From Nymphaea colorata (lineage: Eukaryota > Streptophyta > Magnoliopsida > Nymphaeales > Nymphaeaceae): a stretch of 64,000 bases of DNA. The notes beneath the pieces were generated by a model. It searched no databases. It saw only the letters and a program-made list of their open reading frames with translations, and had not been told where the DNA came from. Shown here in pieces: positions 58,080 to 64,000 of this stretch. The stretch is taken from NCBI RefSeq assembly GCF_008831285.2, contig NC_045151.1, forward strand, positions 7,207,682-7,271,681, in the 5' to 3' direction. How positions within the stretch are numbered: position 1 is the stretch's first letter; each line of letters starts with the position of its first letter. A program made the position numbers and the translations under genes.

Positions 58080-60740
58080 GTAAGTATCTAGTGTTGTGGA
58101 CCTAGAGCTCCTTTTCTCATGCTTTCAGTGTTCTTTGCCATGTTTGGACTTTTCCCCTTTGAATAGTATCTGCTTATGGCGTTTCCTTGTTTCGACACTG
58201 GATAAGCTATTGTTTGTAATACTTAATAAAAGAATATGTTGTAACGCAAAATGATCAAACAATGCATGGTAAAGCAAGGATGAGCTGTTTGAGGTTTTGC
58301 TGACATGGATAGTTCTTTACTTCTAAAGGAAACTGCTGGACCATGGTTCATAGCACCTGTGAACTTATCATCTATCTGTATTCTTTTGTTAATTATAAAG
58401 GCTTTATTATGAACTTATATTAAAGCTGCCTACCTAGAACAAAGGAATAAAATTAGATTGCCTATAGTGTGCTGACAAGCCTGACATATCATGCAAGCAT
58501 GCTAGAGATAGTTTGGGTCTTGACCTAAACGGCTAAACCTGTTCTACTAAACGGAATCTGGACTGGACAAATATGGACAAAAGGAAAAGGCTCTGTTTCA
58601 GAAAGTAGATCCGAAGTGAATATGCAAATACTCAGTTTGAATTGGTTCTAACAAATGATCAATCCTGTACTCCTCTGATCCTGTATTCCTATGACTGATG
58701 AATTTAAAGAATCTACAAAGTTACCTAATGTTAGGTTGTCTATGATATTGACACAGTGGAAAGAGAATTGCTCCTCTACCCACGGTCAGTGTCTAAATTA
58801 ACTAGGAAAATCAAAAGAACTGCAAAAACAGAACAAAAAGAGGAAACTCAAAAAAGATTAGTGTTTCATTGATTCCAAGACTACATACAGATGAGGCTCT
58901 AAACATCTTTATATAACCTAAAATGGACCCCTGGATCTGGATCAAAACAAAGTAACAATCAATCAAACCCTAAAATTGAAACTAAATCTGTTTTTTATTC
59001 TCTGTTCCTGCATCAGATTTACCATAGATATGTTAGACATTATGGTCATTTGTACTTTGTGGAATTTGTCAAGAGTGGGATTTGTTTTTTGGTGCATTTG
59101 TCAGAACATGAACACAGGAAGGAAAATGGTGTTAGCCACTTCAAAATCTTGTTTGGAAAGTGGGAAGCAGGACAGGGTACTTTTTTGGGAAGTGATATGT
59201 GAGCTTGTTTTAGATGAAATAAGTTAATGCATATGAGTAAAACCCTTAAGAAGCAAATATGGGAGTTAGATGCCATAGTTAAGACCTATAATCAAGATTT
59301 CACTTGGAATTGATATTCCTGAGGGGCTCCATTCTTCACTTCCTAAGGATAAAGAATAGTGCCAGTTCTGGACAGGCTTAGACCAGACCTAACTTTTTAA
59401 TGCTATAATGGAAGTAGGTTGTGATGGGTGTGGTGAGGGCATAAATGGACAAAAATATTGCACATTTATTTACAAATATGTACACAAAAGCTTTACACTG
59501 GCATGTTTGTGTGTGTTTTTTTTTCTGGTTTCACCATGTCTTTGTATGCAGGATTTTTCCACTCAATGCAACCCCTTCCTCTTTTTCTCTCTACTAGGTT
59601 ATATATTTTCAAAGGAAAAAAGTACTGCTGCTTAGCACTAAACAGTTAATTTGTTAGGCATTTGGGTCGATTGATTTTTTGTTTTAAAATAGAAAAATGA
59701 TTATGTTTACTAAGCTGAGACATCTGTATCCACTAATGCATCTTGATGACACTCATAGGCAAGAATCCGAATATCTTATCAATGTCAGTTGATCATATGA
59801 ATTCGCCACTTATGAGTAATTGTCAATCTGGACATGATGCTGATGATAATGGGCTTCGTTAGGTCGATTTCTATTGGATCCAAAGTTGATCCCTAGTTAG
59901 TTACTATGTTCTGATTCTTCCAAACCTAATCTAAAACATATATTATTCTTGTTTTAATTTTGTTTAACAAAATATCTAAAGATGAACAAGTTATGAAACA
60001 CAAAAAATATGTTTTAGAAAAAAAAGAAGAAAAATAACCATAGCATGTCTGTCTTATTTGATTATTTATCAAATAATGGCAGGATAAGTTTATAAGATAT
60101 AGACACACACACACACACACACAAAAATACATCAATGCCTGCACCTATTCTCATCCTTTAGGATGGGTAGTACTTTAGTTTGTGGTTGGCACACATCTAT
60201 GTATGTATGGTGCAGAACTTGAGTACCTGAAAAAAGTTGATAACAGGCCAACTCAGCATGTTTATAATCAGCACCTGCCTCTTGTCAGGTCTAGCCTAAT
60301 TTCTTACCCTAGACCAGGCCTAAGTGGGTTGGATAGCCAACTACTTGATGGTTACAACCCAATCCCCAAGCATACCCTCTCTGTCCTTAGGATGATCATT
60401 GAATAGTCCTCTTACTTGCTGTTAGTCTATAATAACTTTGACATGTTGACATCTCTCTCTCTCTCTCTCTCTCTCTCTTTTGTTCTGCTAGAGATCTTGC
60501 TTTACCTTGTTAATGTAATCCAGATATGCTATTTTTTTTCCATAACTAATTTCTGAAATGATGCATATCAGCTTCTCTTTTTTTCTTTTACGGTGGACGG
60601 TTTGTTGTGATTATCTTGTGATAGATGTTGTATGAATGAATTTTCTTTTTCCTTTTCTGAGGCTAAGTGAATCCATGTGCTAGTTGTAAGGATCATTTGG
60701 TGGGCCGGCATATGTCTATGAGGAATTTCAGACATTATGG
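58080..60740. other. intergenic, no gene seen
   Basis: Contains AC (about 60101-60122) and TC (60452-60478) microsatellites. Open frames such as 58976-59227 have no motif. Confidence 0.45.
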
Positions 60741-61148
60741 CTGTCTTAATGTAAATATCCACTTAAATGATTGCATTTTGGGATATTACGTCATTTTATA
60801 TGGTATGGGGTTATTTTGTAATGTATAGATACCTGTACGCAATTACAGACTCTTTGATGGGTTGAATCCATAATTGCCCATAATATAAAATGGTAGTGGT
60901 CCCCGGGGTTATGCAATGGTTGCTAGAAACGTTGGTTTCTAGGGTTGTCTCTTCCCCATTTGAGAGCGACCGCACGTGCGCCGCAAAGACCCTGAAAGAT
61001 CCTACTGCAATCCGATCGTCCATTTGTTCAGATGGATTCAGGTATGTTTCCGCTACAGTTAAGATTTTGTTTCAATGATTTAGCATGAACATGATCTTGT
61101 TTAGGGCATATTGTTTTTGTATATGCATGAGGGAAATCTCCCATCAAT

Positions 61149-61161
61149 TGGTATCAAAGCC
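61149..61161 (+). promoter_or_regulatory. primer-binding site
   Basis: TGGTATCAAAGCC, the tRNA-Met-type copia primer site with A for G at one position. Confidence 0.7.
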
Positions 61162-61489
61162 CTGTGTTCATTGTTAAATCGTTGATTTTTGGGTGAATTT
61201 TTTGTGTGTTCTTCCCTTTTTTCGGTTTTCCCCTTTTCTTCGATTCTCTATGATGTTCTACATCGAAGGATGGAGAGGACACTGTGCGTCTGTCCCTTGC
61301 TCTGTTGCACATCAGGCATTTTACGCCTGCTTCCGGTGCTCTGCAACACCAAAATAATAATAATAATTTGGGCGTGGGCGAGCAACGAAAGCCATCGGGC
61401 TTCCATTGCAAGCACCTGAGGACACAAGAGGAACGGGGAAGGGGACGACCGGATCGGCGGGCGACGGTCGCCGTTAGGAGAAGGCGGGC

Positions 61490-61885
61490 CTCGGGCTGTG
61501 GTGACGCAACCCACGCTGTTGGGTGGCCTGCCGGTGCCCTCCTCGCCTTTGTTGTAGCCACAGAAACAGAAAGAAGGGGCAGAAATAAGGAAGAATGGTG
61601 GACGGCCGGAATCCGCCGTTTAGGCAAGCGTTGGCCGGCCGTTAGGTAATGGACGACCTTCGGCTGTCCTGGCGCGACCCGCCGGTGGCCACCCACGCTG
61701 TTGGGTTGCCTGCCGGTGGTTTTCTCGCTACTTTTACTGTCGCCCAAACCAAGAAAGGGGGTAGTTTTGCAAACAGGACGGAGAAGGCTGATTCCAGCCA
61801 GTTTTCGGTGGGCGACGGCCGGCCATCATGGCGGCACCAACCGGTGGCCACCCACGCTGTTGAGTGGCCTACCGGTGGAACTTCA
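61490..61885. repeat. GC-rich repeats in the leader, about 170-bp spacing, 3 copies
   Basis: The phrase 'acccacgctgttg.gtggcctgccggtg' recurs near 61508, 61688 and 61849. Each is preceded by 'ggcgacg.' or 'ggccggcc'-like sequence. The ORFs on both strands here are products of composition. Confidence 0.7.
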
Positions 61886-62033
61886 CCGCTGGTGGAGACA
61901 ACGCCTGCAACCGCTCGCGCGGTCGAGCGGTGGAGGGTCGGACCCGGGTCGGGTCATGGCAGACCTGACCCGGATCCATAAGGATTTAAAAAAAAAAAAA
62001 CAATTTTGTCGCCGCGCCCGTTTAAGAATTTTT

Positions 62034-62215
62034 GGATCCGGGACGGGTCCTGTCGGACCCGGCCTGTATCCATCCAGTTTAAGAATGCGGATCCGGGTCG
62101 GGTCACGTCGGACCGACCCGTATCCATTCAGTTTGCATTTTGGATTACGGGTTCTGGTCGGGTTGCATGTGACCCGACTGTATCCATACGGTTCTTCCGG
62201 ATCCGTGACTCGATT
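62034..62215. repeat. about 55-bp tandem repeat, 3 copies
   Basis: Starts at 62034, 62089, 62142 and a partial at about 62199: GGATCCGGG.CGGGTC.. followed by '..gtatccat.cagttt'. Spacing 53-57 bp. Confidence 0.78.
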
Positions 62216-62500
62216 CAGAACTGGTTCGTGCTCTTCAAAACTGATTCAGTTCAAGTTTAAAACGGTTCAGACCGGTTCAGTTGATTTTAAGACCGGTTCA
62301 GTTGTTTTTCAGACCGGTTCGATTGATTTTCAAACCGGTTTATGCTTTTCAGAACCGATTCAGTTGATTTTCAGACTGATTCAAGGCTTTTCAAACCGGT
62401 TCATTCAGTTTTAGAACCAATTTTAGCCATTTTTCAACCGGTTCAGTGGGTTTCGGAACCGATTCAGTTTATTTTTTACTGGTTCGTCCAACTTTTAAAC
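62216..62500. repeat. about 24-bp minisatellite with ACCGGTTCAG core, about 10 copies
   Basis: Repeated ACCGGTTCAGTTGATTTTCAG with drift. AACCGGTT is self-complementary, so the array offers many small palindromes. Confidence 0.8.
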
Positions 62501-63211
62501 AGGTTCAGCCCTATTTAGGGCAATGTGGGTGTTTTAGTTGCAGTTCAAGAATGATACTGGCCATTTTAAGGCCGATTCAGTGGTTCTTGAGCCACTTAAG
62601 CACAATTATGGTACCAGTTTCTAAAGTTTTGGACTCTTTTTGGGCCATTTGATTAAATCTTTTGGTTTTGGATTGAATGTAGGGCAAAATTTGTATGTAA
62701 ATTTTAATATATGTATCATGCTTTCCATGTTGTTAAAATTGTGGGTGTACTTTAGATGAATATTTGGACAACTATATCTGTTGTACGAAATGAGTAGGTT
62801 TGTACTTTATGTCGTCAAAGTGACCTCTGTTGTGCGAATTTGCCTCTTTTGAAAATTAGATGATAGTATACTTAATCCATGCGGGCAATGATCAACCCAA
62901 AGGAGGACTGTTGGTTTGTCAGGTTTAAGTATACAGGGCAATGAATATATGATAATTTTTTAGGTTTTCATGTGAATAGTGAGTCAATCCAAAGATGGGC
63001 TCGTTATTTGATAGGGCTAATTATCTATATTCATTGTTAACCAAGAATACCACTTGCAGTTAATATTTCAATCTAAAGATTAGATATTAATGTTGCACCG
63101 GTACCTTGTGATGGGATTTGGGCCATTGTATTTAAATTCATTGATATTTGTTATTTCATCTATGTACATGTATTGATTGTGAGCATGTTTGGTATTTTTG
63201 TTCTTTGTACA

Positions 63212-63880
63212 ATGAGTTCTGCTTCCATGATATCTGTAAATTTGAGTACTATTCTTGAGTTAAATGGTTCAAATTTTAAGGACTGAAAAGAAACTGTCAT
63301 GATTGTTCTGGGTTCTATGGATCTAGACCTTGCATTTAGGGAGCTCTCCCCACCTCAGTTAACAGATAAAAGTGCCCATGATGATAAGCAAAACTTTAAA
63401 CGGTGGGAACGCTCAAACCGCATGTGTCTAATGATCATGAAGAAATCAATCTTAGAAAACTTTAGGGGGTCAATTACTGAAAAGGCTAGTGCCAAAGAGT
63501 TCCTCGAAAAAATTGAGAAGCGTTTTGCTAAAAACGAAAAGGCTGAAACAAGCACTCTTTTGAGTAAACTTGTGACACTAAAGTATAAAGGAAAGGGGAA
63601 CATACGGGAGCACATTATGGAAATGTCTCATCTTGCTTCAAAATTACAGGCACTAGGTCTGAAGTTATATGAAGACTTCATAGTGCATATAGTTCTCTTT
63701 TCTCTTCCACCACAGTTTGGACAGTTTACACAGTTTGGACAGATTAAAGTTAGTTATAACTATCAAAAGGAGAAGTGGACTCTTAATGAGCTCATTTCGC
63801 ATTGTGTGTTAGAAGATGAGAGAATGAAGCATGATAGGATGAAAAGTGCTCACTTGGCTACTACACCTATTCGTTTTTAG
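63212..63880 (+). pseudogene. copia Gag (Tork-like) with early stop and inverted 3' junction
   Basis: The frame opens MSSASMISVNLSTILELNG at 63212, hits TGA at about 63284 (FKD*KE; Trp is usual here in related Gags as I recall them), and continues in the same frame. It has the UBN2/retrotran_gag signature: MDLDLAFRELSPP, WERSNRMCLMIMKKSI, AETSTLLSKLVTLKYKGKGNIREHIMEM and LNELISHCVLEDER. A short duplication (QFGQFTQFGQ, near residue 170) disrupts the usual PPQFGQFKVSYN. The last codons and the stop at 63878 come from the inverted segment. No zinc knuckle is reached. Confidence 0.85.
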
Positions 63881-64000
63881 CAAAACGCTTTTCAATTTCT
63901 TCGATGAACTCTTTGGCACTAGCCTTTTCAGTAATTGACCCCCTAAAGTTTTCTGAGATTGATTTCTTCATGATCATTAGACACATGCGGTTTGAGGGTT
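63872..64000 (-). repeat. inverted copy of gag (partner 63408-63536)
   Basis: The reverse complement of this stretch matches 63408-63536 with only a few changes (for example CAATCTCAG for CAATCTTAG). It continues past the window edge. It is the middle of a second gag in opposite orientation. Confidence 0.93.

Larger units (their letters stand above)
60742..63871 (+). mobile_element. 5' part of a Tork-like copia retrotransposon
   Basis: A probable 5' LTR ends at 61146 (..CTCCCATCA) just before a primer-binding site at 61149; its left border is not fixed (TGTCTTAATG at 60742 is one candidate). A roughly 2-kb leader with tandem repeats follows, then gag from 63212. The plus-strand element stops at about 63871, where it joins an inverted copy of gag. 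No pol is present in the window. Confidence 0.65.

Noticed and set aside
61154-62414. ORFs of 110-237 codons in the copia leader
   Set aside because: They overlap in all frames and follow the tandem repeats; no Gag or other domain.

Overview
The window looks like a repeat-rich stretch of a flowering-plant nuclear genome. The reasons are a multi-exon plant-type reticulon gene with GT..AG introns, Ty1/copia retrotransposons primed from tRNA-Met, several hAT DNA transposons, a plant L1-type LINE and long AT microsatellites. There is no bacterial-style gene packing and I found no CRISPR array, rRNA or tRNA gene. I cannot name the species.

Host genes are few. A small secreted Pro-rich protein gene lies on the minus strand at 1308-1649. 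A reticulon-like (RTNLB-type) gene of five coding exons runs from 12529 to 26153 on the plus strand. Its last intron is 12,047 bp because a hAT transposon, itself carrying a copia element, and a related MITE sit inside it. Around 55.6-58.1 kb are two or three exon-like segments of one unrecognised, probably decayed gene.

Transposons fill most of the rest, and many boundaries can be fixed to the base by target-site duplications (TSDs). (1) 476-661: hAT MITE. (2) 2682-8485: non-coding 5.8-kb LTR element (LARD-like), TSD ACCCT, inserted in a relative of the hAT termini found at 28659 and 36314. (3) 14940-24222: hAT with a DUF659-type transposase (minus strand), split by copia 17655-22848 with identical 165-bp LTRs and TSD TTGAA. 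(4) 24921-25277: MITE with TSD CTTTTTTC and termini related to (3). (5) 28659-36314: RICESLEEPER-like hAT, perfect TSD CCGGGGAG, decayed transposase, large internal tandem repeats. (6) 39274-46900: another hAT with TSD TAAACCCC, invaded by a copia (5' LTR 40646-41121, long ORF 41418-45275) that has lost its 3' end. (7) about 46.9-50.77 kb: decayed LINE, which may begin left of (6). (8) about 60.7-64.0 kb: the start of a Tork-like copia whose gag is broken by a stop and joined to an inverted copy of itself at the window edge.

Between 51.8 and 53.8 kb lies an extreme AT/GT-rich tract with a 947-bp-period duplication and a perfect 39-bp inverted repeat. Just before it a short ORF ends at an Asp-Thr-Gly motif.

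I did not find a convincing new biological system. The most informative structures are the reticulon intron with its nested transposons, the nearly intact copia with a single in-frame stop, the three-level nest at 39-47 kb, and the non-coding LTR element with codon-periodic internal repeats.
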